Below, piece after piece: positions 16,067-24,353 of a DNA stretch of 44,295 bases. Source of the DNA: Myxococcus sp. Its GTDB lineage: Bacteria; Myxococcota; Myxococcia; Myxococcales; Myxococcaceae. Made by a program: the position numbers and the translations under genes. The stretch is from contig JACSRE010000099.1 of NCBI GenBank assembly GCA_014879945.1, positions 1 to 44,295 of the forward strand, given 5' to 3'. The notes under the pieces are model-generated. The model saw only the letters and a program-made list of their open reading frames with translations. It was not told the DNA's origin and did not search any database. Numbering within the stretch: the first letter of the stretch is position 1; each line of letters begins with the position of its first letter.

Positions 16067-16468
16067 ATGCGAGACCTCGGCATGTGGCTGGCGCAGGGCC
16101 TGGTGGGCGCCTTCCTGGCGGTCCTCTTTCTCCAGTCGGGCCTCGACAAGGTCTTCGATTGGAGCGGTAACAAGGCCTACATCTCGGGGTACCTCGAGAA
16201 GACGCCGCTGCGGCGGCTGAGCGGGCTGCTCTTCTTGACCATCACGCTCCTCGAGGTCTCGGCGGGCGTGGTGTCGGCGGCGGGGGTGATGTCGACGTTC
16301 CTGTTGCGAGAGACGGGGCTCGGCCTGCTGGGCGCGTTCCTGGCGTCGTCGAGCATCGTCGGGCTCTTCCTGGGGCAGCGGCTGGCGAAGGACTACGCCT
16401 CGGCGGCGGGCATGGTGCCGTACTTTCTCACCACCCTGGTCGCGCTGGTGCTCCTCGGCGGGCGCTGA
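16067..16468 (+). CDS. DoxX-like four-helix membrane protein
   Basis: A 133-residue membrane protein with four predicted helices (about 7-25, 46-66, 70-95 and 110-131). The first helix contains GLVGAFLAVLFLQSGLDKVF, typical of DoxX/DoxD-like proteins (FLxSGxxKL pattern). I choose ATG 16067 over the upstream in-frame ATG at 16028, because the extra 13 residues are charged and lie in the probable promoter region. DoxX-family proteins are quinone-linked or thiosulfate-oxidation-associated membrane subunits, but many have no known function. The divergent dihaem cytochrome could be an electron partner; this is inference only. Confidence 0.7.
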   Translation: MRDLGMWLAQGLVGAFLAVLFLQSGLDKVFDWSGNKAYISGYLEKTPLRRLSGLLFLTITLLEVSAGVVSAAGVMSTFLLRETGLGLLGAFLASSSIVGLFLGQRLAKDYASAAGMVPYFLTTLVALVLLGGR

Positions 16469-16475
16469 GTCGGCG

Positions 16476-17168
16476 TCACGAGCCGCAACGGCACACCGCA
16501 GCGCCGCCGTCGACCGAGCACGAAGGACAGCCCGGGCCCAGCGTGGAGCACACGTCGGCCGAGCGCGCGCCCGTCGGCACCGACACGCAGTGAGGCGGCG
16601 CCGGGTCGCACGGGCCGACACAACAGGGAACGACGCAGAGCTCGCCAGAGGCGCACGGCTCGTCGTGGCAGAGCACCGGCCCCTTCGCGCGGTAGCTCAC
16701 GTAGAGGCGTTGGGCCTGGAGGCGGGAGACGGACGCGCGGTGTTGCTCGCGCTGGTCGCTGGACGACGCGGCCCGCGCGAGCGCTGCGTCGTACCGCGCG
16801 AGCAGACAAGCGGCGAGCGCCCTGGTGCGCCTCGACCGAAGGGTCCACACCGCGTCGAGCACGTTGGAGGGGAAGCTCGCGCCGAGCAGGGCGTCGTCGG
16901 CGGCGAAGGTCTCGGCCGCCAGCGCGTCGAGCCACGCGTCGGGCCGCTCGCTCAGGTCTCGCCGCACGCGCTCGAACTCGTCGGGGCCCAGGTGGTCGGG
17001 GCTGAACTGGCCGCCGATGACGAGCCGCACCTGGGCGCGGTCAGCCGCCGCCGCCGTTGGCCTGGCGCAGGCCGCTTCGCTGGTCGTGGGCTGTGAGGGG
17101 CTGCCGGTCGTCGCGACGCAGCCCGCACCGAGGAGGACGAGGACCGCGAGGCGCGCGTGCGGTGGCAT
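16476..17168 (-). CDS. Cys-rich lipoprotein of unknown function
   Basis: A 230-residue protein taken from ATG 17168, which places a lipobox directly after the start (LAVLVLLGAGC, Cys17). A longer frame from 17264 would bury the signal. The middle is helical with RVRRDLSERPDAWLDALAAE and SFPSNVLDAVWTLRS. The C-terminal 75 residues hold about 14 Cys in short pairs (CHDEPC, CVVPCCVGPC, CPSC, CRC), a disulfide-rich tail common on myxobacterial surface lipoproteins. No family recognised. It is convergent with the DoxX-like gene with only 7 bp between the stops. Confidence 0.65.
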   Translation of the reverse strand: MPPHARLAVLVLLGAGCVATTGSPSQPTTSEAACARPTAAAADRAQVRLVIGGQFSPDHLGPDEFERVRRDLSERPDAWLDALAAETFAADDALLGASFPSNVLDAVWTLRSRRTRALAACLLARYDAALARAASSSDQREQHRASVSRLQAQRLYVSYRAKGPVLCHDEPCASGELCVVPCCVGPCDPAPPHCVSVPTGARSADVCSTLGPGCPSCSVDGGAAVCRCGS

Positions 17169-17294
17169 GGGCCCCTTGACGGCGCCTGCGGCCAGACATT
17201 CTGGGGGCGCTTGAACTCCGCTCGACGCGCCGAGCCGTCGGAGGCCAGCCGTCGTCGCCTTCACTGGAGTCCTCGTGGGAGCGGTCGTCGTCGC

Positions 17295-18497
17295 TCAGCG
17301 CCTGGCGTGGCTTCGCCGGCCCGGCTGCGTGGCCAGGTAGACGTCGACCAGCTCACCGGCGCGGCCTGAGGTGGTGGTGAAGCGGCTGCGCTCCCGCTCG
17401 CAGTTGCCGCGCCCGTCGCAGCGGAGCTCGACCGTGAAGTCGGTCGACAGCGCCGTCACGCCCAGGCTCGACAGCGGCACCACCTCGTCGTGGCTCGAGC
17501 GCTTGTCGCCGTCGGCGTCTCGCCACACCAGCAGGGTCGCGAACGCCGGGTCCTTCGCGTCGACGGCGCCGTCGTGGTTCGCGTCGAGCGCCGCGAGGGC
17601 CTCGAACCCGTGCCGCGCGGTGCGCCGGCCCACGCGGGTGTCGGAGCCGAACAGCTCGCTGCCGTCGTCGATGAGCCCGTTGCCGTCGAGGTCTCTGGCC
17701 AGCCACGGCGTGGCGGCGCCGGGCCAGTCGGTGAGGAGCGGGCGGCCGGCGGTGAAGGCGAAGCGCGCGGCGCGCCGCTGGAAGACGACGGGGGCGCCGT
17801 CGAAGCTCAACACCAGCGGGGTGGTGCACTCGAAGCGCTCGTGGTTCGACGAGGTGCAGAACCAGGTCGAGTACTGGGTGCCGGTCTCGGCGAGGGCGCC
17901 GTCGCAGCGGTCGTCGACCCAACGGCGAATCCACGCCTCCCAGATGCCGGGCGTGGCCGGGTTGCGCCGGTTGCACCACGCGTGGAAGCGCGCTGGGCTG
18001 CAGCCGCCGGTGTTGTCCGACGGGGCGCAGCGGTTGCCGTGGCCCGGGTCGCCGTTGCAGCTGCCGCCTTCGGTGTCTTCGCAGCGGCGCCGGGGCGGAG
18101 GGCAGTCGCCGTCACGCTCGTCGGTGCGGCCGTCGCAGTCGTTGTCGACGCCGTCGTCGCAGACCTCGCGAGGCACCTCACAGCGCCCCCACTCGCCGCC
18201 GACGCAGCCCTGGGTCGAGGCGCTGCCACACGAGGTGGCGCAGGCTCGGCGCGCCCCCGGCTCGCACCCGGTCGGGCGCCCCGCGTCCGTCGGCTCGTCC
18301 ACCGGGCGGCCCGCGTCGACCGCCTCGATGCGCTCCTCATCCACCGAGCGCCCGGCGTCGTGCGACGGCGTGCCCGGCGCCTCGAGCTCGAGCCCGGCGG
18401 GGTCGGTCTGCGCGCGCCCGTCGTCACGCAGCTCCGCCGTCGAGACTCCGCAGCCGTACAGCGACAACACCACCACCGATGCTCGCGAGAGACGCAT
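17295..18497 (-). CDS. MopE-type metal-binding / EF-hand-like lipoprotein
   Basis: A 400-residue lipoprotein from ATG 18497 (lipobox VVVLSLYGC, Cys16); an upstream in-frame ATG at 18563 is less likely. After an Asp/Ala/Gly-rich linker with DAGRxVDE repeats comes a MopE-type motif (CDDGVDNDCDGRTDE), seen in many delta-proteobacterial surface proteins and in the copper-binding MopE. A second Cys-containing region follows (CNGDPGHGNRCAPS). The C-terminal part has calcium-loop-like sequences: DLDGNGLIDDGSELFG, DANHDGAVDAKD and DADGDKRS. It is probably a metal-stabilised surface protein. No enzyme motif seen. Confidence 0.75.
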   Translation of the reverse strand: MRLSRASVVVLSLYGCGVSTAELRDDGRAQTDPAGLELEAPGTPSHDAGRSVDEERIEAVDAGRPVDEPTDAGRPTGCEPGARRACATSCGSASTQGCVGGEWGRCEVPREVCDDGVDNDCDGRTDERDGDCPPPRRRCEDTEGGSCNGDPGHGNRCAPSDNTGGCSPARFHAWCNRRNPATPGIWEAWIRRWVDDRCDGALAETGTQYSTWFCTSSNHERFECTTPLVLSFDGAPVVFQRRAARFAFTAGRPLLTDWPGAATPWLARDLDGNGLIDDGSELFGSDTRVGRRTARHGFEALAALDANHDGAVDAKDPAFATLLVWRDADGDKRSSHDEVVPLSSLGVTALSTDFTVELRCDGRGNCERERSRFTTTSGRAGELVDVYLATQPGRRSHARR

Positions 18498-18632
18498 GCG
18501 CCCGCGAGTTGCGACGGCCGTGCCGCCCGCTGACTTCGTGGAGCGGTTTACAGCTCGCCCCAACCCGCCGAATTCGCACGGGCCCCGACCGGCGTGGGGG
18601 CGCGCCGCCGCACCAGTGGAGCGGCGACGGCG

Positions 18633-19718
18633 TTACTCCCCGTCGAAGACGCCCCGCTTGGCCTGGTCGCGCTCGATGCTGCGGAAGAGGGCGCCGAAGT
18701 TGCCCTCGCCGAAGCTGAAGTGGTTCTTGCGCTGGATGATCTCGATGAAGATCGGCCCGATGAGGTTCTTGGTGAAGATCTGCAGCAGGTAGCCCTTCTC
18801 GTCGCCGTCGACGAGCACGTTGCGCCGCTGAATCTCCTCCCGGTCCTCCGTCACCTGGGGGAACTTCTGAAACACCTCGCGGTAGTACTCCGCGTCGATG
18901 TCGAGCATCTCGACCGGCGTGCCCTCGAGCTTCTTGAGCGAGGCGAGGATGTCGTCGGTCATGAACGCCAGGTGCTGAATGCCCGGGCCCTTGTACTCCT
19001 CGATGTACTCGTTGATCTGCGACTTCTTCTCGTCGGCCTCGTTGATGGGAATGCAGAACCGGCCGCAGGGCGAGCGCAGGGCGTACGACGTCAGGCCCGT
19101 CTTGGCGCCGCGAATGTCGAAGTAGCGCACCTCTTCGAAGCCGAAGACCGACTTGTAGAAGTTGGCCCACGTCTGCATCGTGCCCTTCTCGACGTTGTTG
19201 GTGAGGTGGTCGATGAGCGTGAAGCCCTTCGACGGCACCAGCTCGGGCGTGGCCAGGGGCGCGAAGCCCAGCGACTCCCAGGTGGAGCGCTCGTAGCGGT
19301 CGATGAAGTAGATGAGCGAGTCGCCGATGCCGAAGATGGCGGGCACGGGCTTGCCGTCGCGCATCAGATCGCCCTCGGGGCGGGCCTTGGCGCCGCGCGC
19401 CGTCGCCTCGGTGAGCGCCTTCTTCGCGTCGCGCACCCGCCAGCCCATGGCGCAGATGCTGGGGCCGTGGAGCTGACCGAACTGCGCCGCGAACGAGGCG
19501 GGCGCGCGGTTCACCAGGAAGGCGATGTCGCCCTGCTGGTAGAGGTCCACGGGCCGCGAGGTGTGCCGCATCGTCTTCGAGAGGCCGAAGCCCTTGAAGA
19601 GCGCGTCGAGCTTCTCGGGCTCCGACGAGACGAACTCGACGAACTCGATGCCGTCGAGGCCGCAGGGGTTGAACGCAGAGACCTGAAACTGTGCCGGGGC
19701 AATCGCGCGGGTCGTCAT
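18633..19718 (-). CDS. hppD: 4-hydroxyphenylpyruvate dioxygenase
   Basis: A 361-residue enzyme of normal family length that converts 4-hydroxyphenylpyruvate to homogentisate with Fe(II) and O2 in tyrosine breakdown. The three iron ligands are visible: His171 (FTLIDHLTNNV), His249 (GPGIQHLAF) and Glu326 (GPIFIEIIQR). The C-terminal gate helix GNFGALFRSIERDQ matches known enzymes. The ATG at 19718 overlaps the stop of the upstream hmgA-like gene (ATGA), giving a coupled tyrosine/homogentisate operon. In myxobacteria this pathway also feeds pigment precursors. Confidence 0.96.
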   Translation of the reverse strand: MTTRAIAPAQFQVSAFNPCGLDGIEFVEFVSSEPEKLDALFKGFGLSKTMRHTSRPVDLYQQGDIAFLVNRAPASFAAQFGQLHGPSICAMGWRVRDAKKALTEATARGAKARPEGDLMRDGKPVPAIFGIGDSLIYFIDRYERSTWESLGFAPLATPELVPSKGFTLIDHLTNNVEKGTMQTWANFYKSVFGFEEVRYFDIRGAKTGLTSYALRSPCGRFCIPINEADEKKSQINEYIEEYKGPGIQHLAFMTDDILASLKKLEGTPVEMLDIDAEYYREVFQKFPQVTEDREEIQRRNVLVDGDEKGYLLQIFTKNLIGPIFIEIIQRKNHFSFGEGNFGALFRSIERDQAKRGVFDGE

Positions 19719-20824
19719 TTCTGCCAGCTCCTCCAGTAGTCGGTCAGCTCCGTGCGCTCGACGGCGGCGCACGGCTTCAGCGGGTTCTTGGTGTCGAGCA
19801 TCACCGCCACCTCTTCGGTGCGGGTCGCCTTCGCGGCGCGGTCGAACGCCTTCTCTTGCGGGCCGTGGTGAATGCCCTGCGGGTGGAAGGTCAACATGCC
19901 GGGCGCGATGCCTGCGCGGCTGAAGAACTCTCCCGAGTGGTAGAAGAGCACCTCGTCGAAGTCGATGTTCGAGTGGTAGAACGGCACCTTCAGCGCGGCC
20001 GGGTCTCCGTTCTCGAGCGGGCGCGGCAGGAACGTGCAGATGACCGCGTTGCGCATGATGAAGGTCGAGTGTGCCGACGGCGGCAGGTGGTAGCGGTCGC
20101 TCGAGACGGGCCGAATGTCGCGCACGTTCAGCTTCTGCACCGTCAGCGTGCCCTTCCAGCCCACCACGTCGTGCGGGTTGTACGGGTAGAAGACCTTCGT
20201 CACCTCGCCCAGCCGCAAGATCCGCAGCTCGAACTCGCCGCGCGCGTCGGCGGTGAGCGACGACTTCTCGTCGGGTGACGGCACCTGAATGACCGCCGGG
20301 TCGAAGAGCGCGTGCTGCCCCAGCATGCCGCGGTCGGGGAACGAGACCTCGCTGAACGACTCCACCACCAGGAAGCGCGAGGTGCTGGTGGGCAGCAGCC
20401 GGTACGCCGTGCCGCGCGGCACCTGCAGGTAGTCGCCGGCCTCGTACGGCAGCGGCCCGAAGTCCGTCTCCATGCGCCCGGCGCCCTCGTGCACGAAGAG
20501 CACCTCGTCGGCGTCGGCGTTGCGGAACAGGTACGCCATCGGCTTCGACAGCGTCGTCTGGCACAGCCGCACGTCGGCGTTCTCGAGCACGCCCTGGCGG
20601 CCGTCGAGCCAGTCGGTGGTGATGGCCTCCATCTTCCGCAGGTCGTAGGCGCGCGGCTTCAGCGGCCCCTCGATGCGCGTCCAGCCCACCGGCGCGTGCG
20701 TGCGGTACAGGTGCGCGTAGCGGCCGAAGAAGCCGTTGCGGGCGTACTCCTCTTCCACCGTGCCCTCGGGGAGGCCCACATGGGCCTGCTGCGCGACGCG
20801 TCCTCTGACGTAGGGAATGTCCAT
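19715..20824 (-). CDS. hmgA: Homogentisate 1,2-dioxygenase
   Basis: A cupin-type dioxygenase of about 369 residues that opens the homogentisate ring to maleylacetoacetate. Recognisable family segments are RNADADEVLFVHEGAG, GDYLQVPRGTAYRL, VPFYHSNIDFDEVLFYHSGE and MLTFHPQGIHHGPQ; the last two carry the His/Glu iron ligands. It is shorter than the enterobacterial/human form (about 440) and matches the shorter class found in several bacterial phyla. I choose ATG 20824 (MDIPYVRGR). A TTG at 20836 would add four residues. Neither has a strong RBS. The stop overlaps hppD. Confidence 0.92.
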   Translation of the reverse strand: MDIPYVRGRVAQQAHVGLPEGTVEEEYARNGFFGRYAHLYRTHAPVGWTRIEGPLKPRAYDLRKMEAITTDWLDGRQGVLENADVRLCQTTLSKPMAYLFRNADADEVLFVHEGAGRMETDFGPLPYEAGDYLQVPRGTAYRLLPTSTSRFLVVESFSEVSFPDRGMLGQHALFDPAVIQVPSPDEKSSLTADARGEFELRILRLGEVTKVFYPYNPHDVVGWKGTLTVQKLNVRDIRPVSSDRYHLPPSAHSTFIMRNAVICTFLPRPLENGDPAALKVPFYHSNIDFDEVLFYHSGEFFSRAGIAPGMLTFHPQGIHHGPQEKAFDRAAKATRTEEVAVMLDTKNPLKPCAAVERTELTDYWRSWQK

Positions 20825-20989
20825 GATGCGGCGCAATGTGCAGGCGGCGCGGCCTTGAAGGAAAGCACAGAGTTTTGCGCGACTTTGTCAGTCAGGAGCA
20901 CAGCTCCCTTCAGCGCCGCTGATGGCTCGCGACTTCGCGCGGCGGCGGTGGTTCAGTGCGCGTCGGGGAACTTCGCGCGGAGGCGGTCA

Positions 20990-22258
20990 ATGGCCTGGGC
21001 CCGGGTGGTGGTGGTGGTGACGTTGGCGGTCGGCGCGTTGGCGCTGGCGCAGTCACCGGCGGACCAGGCGGCCGCCGTCTACGAGCAGGGCAAGGCGCTC
21101 TACGACGCGAAGGACTACCCGGGCGCGCTCACGAAGTTCGACGAGGCCGCCGCGCTGGAGCCGACCAGGGCGCGCTGGCACTACAACCGCGGCCTCGCCC
21201 TCAAGAAGCTCAAGCGCGACGACGACGCGCGCGCCGCCTTCGAGCGGTCGCGCCAGCTCGAGCCCGACTACAAGCGGGCTGAGATCGACCAGAAGCTCTC
21301 GGAGCTGCGCAGCTCCGCCGCCAGCAGCCCTGACTCCAGCTCGAACGACTTCACCATCATCATCATCGGCGCCGTCATCGCGCTGCTCGGGCTCCTCTCG
21401 GTCGGCGGGGTGCTGTGGAAGGTGGGCAAGGCGCTCTTGGGCTTGTTCGTCACCTTCGACGCCAGGCCCGAGGCCGGCGCGCCGAAGAAGCGCGCGGCCG
21501 TCAACAACCCGCCGCAGGCGCTCGACGCGCTCTCACGACGGCTCCCGCGCACCGCCGAGGCGCTGGCGCGCGTCGAGCACGGGCTGTCGAAGGGTGAAGA
21601 CCCGGTCGCGCGGGGGCACGCCGACCGCGCCGCCACCAACCTCGCCAGCGTGCGCCGGGGCCTCGCCGCCGCGACGCGAAACGAGCGCCCGGTGGCTGAG
21701 CTGTCCGCCGCGCTCGACCGCGCGCAGGAGGCGGCCGAGCTCGGCCAGCAGCGGCTGGTGGCGCTCCATGGAGAGCAGGTTCGCCACGTCAGGGGGCCGC
21801 GCGCCGGCTGCTTCTTCTGTGCGCGCGCGCTGCCCACGGCGAAGGCTGGCGAGCCGGTGCAGCTGCGCGCGGCCGCCGGGCTGACCACCGTGGCCGCGTG
21901 CCCGACCTGCGCCAGGCGGGTCGCCGCCGGCACCCCTCCGCCGGTGTTGATGGTGGACGGCGACCGCCGGCGCCACTGGAGCGAGGTAGACGACCTCGAC
22001 CCGTACCTCGAAGCCCACGCGCCGCGCGCCAGCGCCGTCGAGGTGCCGGCGTGGAACGTGATGAACGCCGGCGCGGCGCTGAACCCCCTGGCGACCTTCG
22101 CGGGCGGGGCGGTGCTGGGCGCCCTGGGCGCGGCGGCGGTCGGGCGGGTGCTCGACCTCGAGTCGCTCAAGCAGTCAGACCTCGCGAGCCTGGCGGCCCA
22201 GGCGTCGGCGAAGGCGGCGACCTCGAAGCGCTCCACCGAGTACTCGGACCACTCCTGA
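20990..22258 (+). CDS. TPR / zinc-ribbon membrane protein, first gene of the GT-rSAM operon
   Basis: A 422-residue protein from ATG 20990, chosen because a hydrophobic export signal follows (VVVVVTLAVGALALA). Residues about 24-100 form two to three TPR units (EQGKALYDAKDYPGALTKFD and YNRGLALKKLKRDDDARAAF) outside the membrane. A Ser-rich linker leads to one membrane helix (121-143). The cytoplasmic part has a helical segment (about 175-265) and then a four-Cys zinc-ribbon pattern, C274-x2-C277 and C304-x2-C307. Near the C-terminus is a Gly/Ala-rich hydrophobic hairpin (370-387). No family recognised. It overlaps the glycosyltransferase by 1 bp (TGATG). It may be the membrane anchor or scaffold of the following enzymes. 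Confidence 0.78.
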   Translation: MAWARVVVVVTLAVGALALAQSPADQAAAVYEQGKALYDAKDYPGALTKFDEAAALEPTRARWHYNRGLALKKLKRDDDARAAFERSRQLEPDYKRAEIDQKLSELRSSAASSPDSSSNDFTIIIIGAVIALLGLLSVGGVLWKVGKALLGLFVTFDARPEAGAPKKRAAVNNPPQALDALSRRLPRTAEALARVEHGLSKGEDPVARGHADRAATNLASVRRGLAAATRNERPVAELSAALDRAQEAAELGQQRLVALHGEQVRHVRGPRAGCFFCARALPTAKAGEPVQLRAAAGLTTVAACPTCARRVAAGTPPPVLMVDGDRRRHWSEVDDLDPYLEAHAPRASAVEVPAWNVMNAGAALNPLATFAGGAVLGALGAAAVGRVLDLESLKQSDLASLAAQASAKAATSKRSTEYSDHS

Positions 22259-23328
22259 TGCGCGCGCTCTTCTACGCCGTCAACGGCCTGGGCCTGGGGC
22301 ACGTCACGCGGTTGTTGGGCATCGCCCGCGCGCTGCGCCGCGCCGAGCCCGACGTCGAGGTGTTGTTCCTCACCTCGTCCGAGGCTGACGGCGTCTTGCA
22401 CCGCGAGCGCTTCGCCGCGGTGAAGCTGCCCTCGAAGACGATTCGCGAAGAGGTGGGGCTGCAGAAGACGCGCTACCTGAAGCTGGCGCAGACGGTGACG
22501 TGGAACACCATCGCCGCCTTCGACCCCGACGTGCTGGTGGTGGACACCTACCCGATGGGCAGCTTCGAGGAGCTCATCCCCGCGCTGCGGTGGCGGCAGA
22601 AGAACGTCTTCGTGTTCCGGGAGCAGCGCCCCAACGCGCCGGGCATGCCGCTGCTGCAGGCCACGCTCCCGCTCTACGACGCCGTCATCGTGCCGCACCC
22701 CGCCCTCGAGGCCGTCGGGCCCGTGCCGGAGCCGTCGAAGCTGCGCGCCGTCGGGCCCATCCTGGTGCGCGAGCGAGACGAGCTGCGCGCGCGAGACGAG
22801 GCCCGCCGTTCGCTCGGGCTCTCGCTCAGCGAGACGCTCGTCTACGCGTCGTTCGGCGGCGGGGGCGAGCCCGAGTCGTTCGAGGCGCTGCGAGCGGCGG
22901 CCGAGGCCGTGAAGCGGCTCCCCAACGCACGGCTCGTCGTCGGCGCGGGCCCGCTGTTGCGCGAGCTGCCCGAGCTGCCCGGCGCCGCGGTGCTGCGCGG
23001 CGTGTACCCGATGCTCGAGTGGCTGCCGGCCTTCGACGCGGCCCTCAGCGCCGCTGGCTACAACTCGGTGCACGAGCTCCTCTTCGCCGGGGTGCCGTCG
23101 GTCTTCGTGCCCTTCGAGCGCGTGCTCGACGACCAGGAGCGGCGCGCGCGCGCCCTCGAGGCGCAAGGGGCCGGGCGGGCGGTCACCTCGCTCGACCCGG
23201 GCGTGCTCGGCGCGGCCCTGAAGTCGGTGATGGAGAACCGCAAGGGCGTCGCCGCCGCCGCCAGCGCGCTCGTGCCCGCCAACGGCGCCGCCGCCGCGGC
23301 CCGCGTGCTGGTGGAGGTCTGCCGATGA
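22258..23328 (+). CDS. GT-B glycosyltransferase, MurG/GT28-like
   Basis: A 356-residue GT-B-fold protein. The N-terminus has the GLGHVTRLLGIARAL motif (Gly-x-Gly-His acceptor loop) seen in MurG, MGDG synthases and related transferases. The C-terminal donor domain shows VYASFGGGGEPESFEAL, LPNARLVVGAGPLL, VYPMLEWLPAFDAALSAAGY and NSVHELLFAGVPSVFVPFE, which carry the nucleotide-sugar-binding pattern. No signal or membrane helix, so it works at the inner face of the membrane or in the cytoplasm. It is coupled by overlap to the gene before (1 bp) and after (4 bp). Donor and acceptor cannot be read from sequence. Confidence 0.88.
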   Translation: MRALFYAVNGLGLGHVTRLLGIARALRRAEPDVEVLFLTSSEADGVLHRERFAAVKLPSKTIREEVGLQKTRYLKLAQTVTWNTIAAFDPDVLVVDTYPMGSFEELIPALRWRQKNVFVFREQRPNAPGMPLLQATLPLYDAVIVPHPALEAVGPVPEPSKLRAVGPILVRERDELRARDEARRSLGLSLSETLVYASFGGGGEPESFEALRAAAEAVKRLPNARLVVGAGPLLRELPELPGAAVLRGVYPMLEWLPAFDAALSAAGYNSVHELLFAGVPSVFVPFERVLDDQERRARALEAQGAGRAVTSLDPGVLGAALKSVMENRKGVAAAASALVPANGAAAAARVLVEVCR

Positions 23329-24353
23329 GCGAGCTCCACCGCGAGCGCTTCAGGGGCTTCCTCGAGCAGAAGGTGCGCGCGGGCCCCGAGACGGTGCACG
23401 TCGACGTCACCAACGTCTGCAACCTCGACTGCGTCACCTGCTGGAACTACGGCGGCTCGCTCGACGCGCCCAAGACCATCGCGTGGAAGCGCCAGCGCAT
23501 CGACCCGGTCGTCTTCCACCGCGTGCTCGCCGAGGTCGCCGAGGCCGGCGCCGAGCGCATCGTGCTCTCGGGCGGCGGCGAGCCGTTCACCCACCCCGAC
23601 ATCGAGGGCTTCATCGGCGCGGTGAAGCAGAAGGGCCTGCGCCTCACCGTCATCACCAACGGCACCTTGTGCGACTTCGCCCGGCTCAAGGCCCTGGGCG
23701 TCGACCAGCTCCTGCTCAACGTCGCGTCGGCTTCGCCCGAGACCTACGTCGCGTACCACCCCAACCAGCCGAAGGAGACGTTCCACCGCCTGGTGGAGGG
23801 CTGTCGAACGCTGCGGGGCCGCACCGCCGTCAACATGGTGCAGGTCATCAACGGCCTCACCGCGCACGAGGTGGTGGCGATGGTGGAGCTCGCCGCCGAG
23901 GTGGGCGCGCGCGTCAGCTTCAAGGTGGGCGACCTGCCGCAGGGCACCGCGCACTTCGCCCTCACCGCCGCGCAGCGCGAGGCGTTGCTGGCCGAGGGGC
24001 TCCCGGCCGCGCGCAAGACGGCGAAGCACCTCGGCGTGCGCCACAACCTCGACGCCTTCGAGCGGCAGCTGCGCGGCGTGAAGGAGCAGCAGCCTCCCTG
24101 CTTCGCCGGCTACCTCTACTCGCGCATCTCGGTCGACGGCCGCGTCTTCTTCTGCTGCGCGCACATCGACGCGGGGCACCTGAACGAGGGGCCGTTCGCG
24201 CAGGTGTGGAGGAGCCCCCGCTACGACGCCGTGCGGCAGACGCTGCACCGCGGCGGCTCGTTCGCGGCCTGTCAGCGCTGCGGCAAGCACGACATGAACG
24301 TGGCCGCGCAGCGGGAGCTCGACGTGCTGCTCTCCGAAGGCGCGCTCCCGTGA
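23325..24353 (+). CDS. Radical SAM enzyme with C-terminal SPASM-like Cys cluster
   Basis: A 342-residue radical SAM protein. The 4Fe-4S motif is C32-x3-C36-x2-C39 (CNLDCVTCWN), followed by the SAM-binding GGGEPF motif (about 83-88). After the barrel, a second set of Cys occurs: QPPCFAGYL, VFFCCAHID and ACQRCGKHD. This resembles the SPASM/twitch region that holds auxiliary clusters in peptide-modifying enzymes. The start ATG at 23325 overlaps the glycosyltransferase stop (ATGA). It is not closely similar to the next radical SAM protein, so the pair is not a recent duplication. The substrate may be a peptide, sugar or lipid. Confidence 0.88.
   Translation: MSELHRERFRGFLEQKVRAGPETVHVDVTNVCNLDCVTCWNYGGSLDAPKTIAWKRQRIDPVVFHRVLAEVAEAGAERIVLSGGGEPFTHPDIEGFIGAVKQKGLRLTVITNGTLCDFARLKALGVDQLLLNVASASPETYVAYHPNQPKETFHRLVEGCRTLRGRTAVNMVQVINGLTAHEVVAMVELAAEVGARVSFKVGDLPQGTAHFALTAAQREALLAEGLPAARKTAKHLGVRHNLDAFERQLRGVKEQQPPCFAGYLYSRISVDGRVFFCCAHIDAGHLNEGPFAQVWRSPRYDAVRQTLHRGGSFAACQRCGKHDMNVAAQRELDVLLSEGALP

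Noticed and set aside
13807-16170. A 787-codon plus-strand frame opposite the propeller-cytochrome gene
   Set aside because: Antisense shadow rich in Arg, His and Val with no signal or motif; the real gene on the other strand has two haem motifs and propeller blades.
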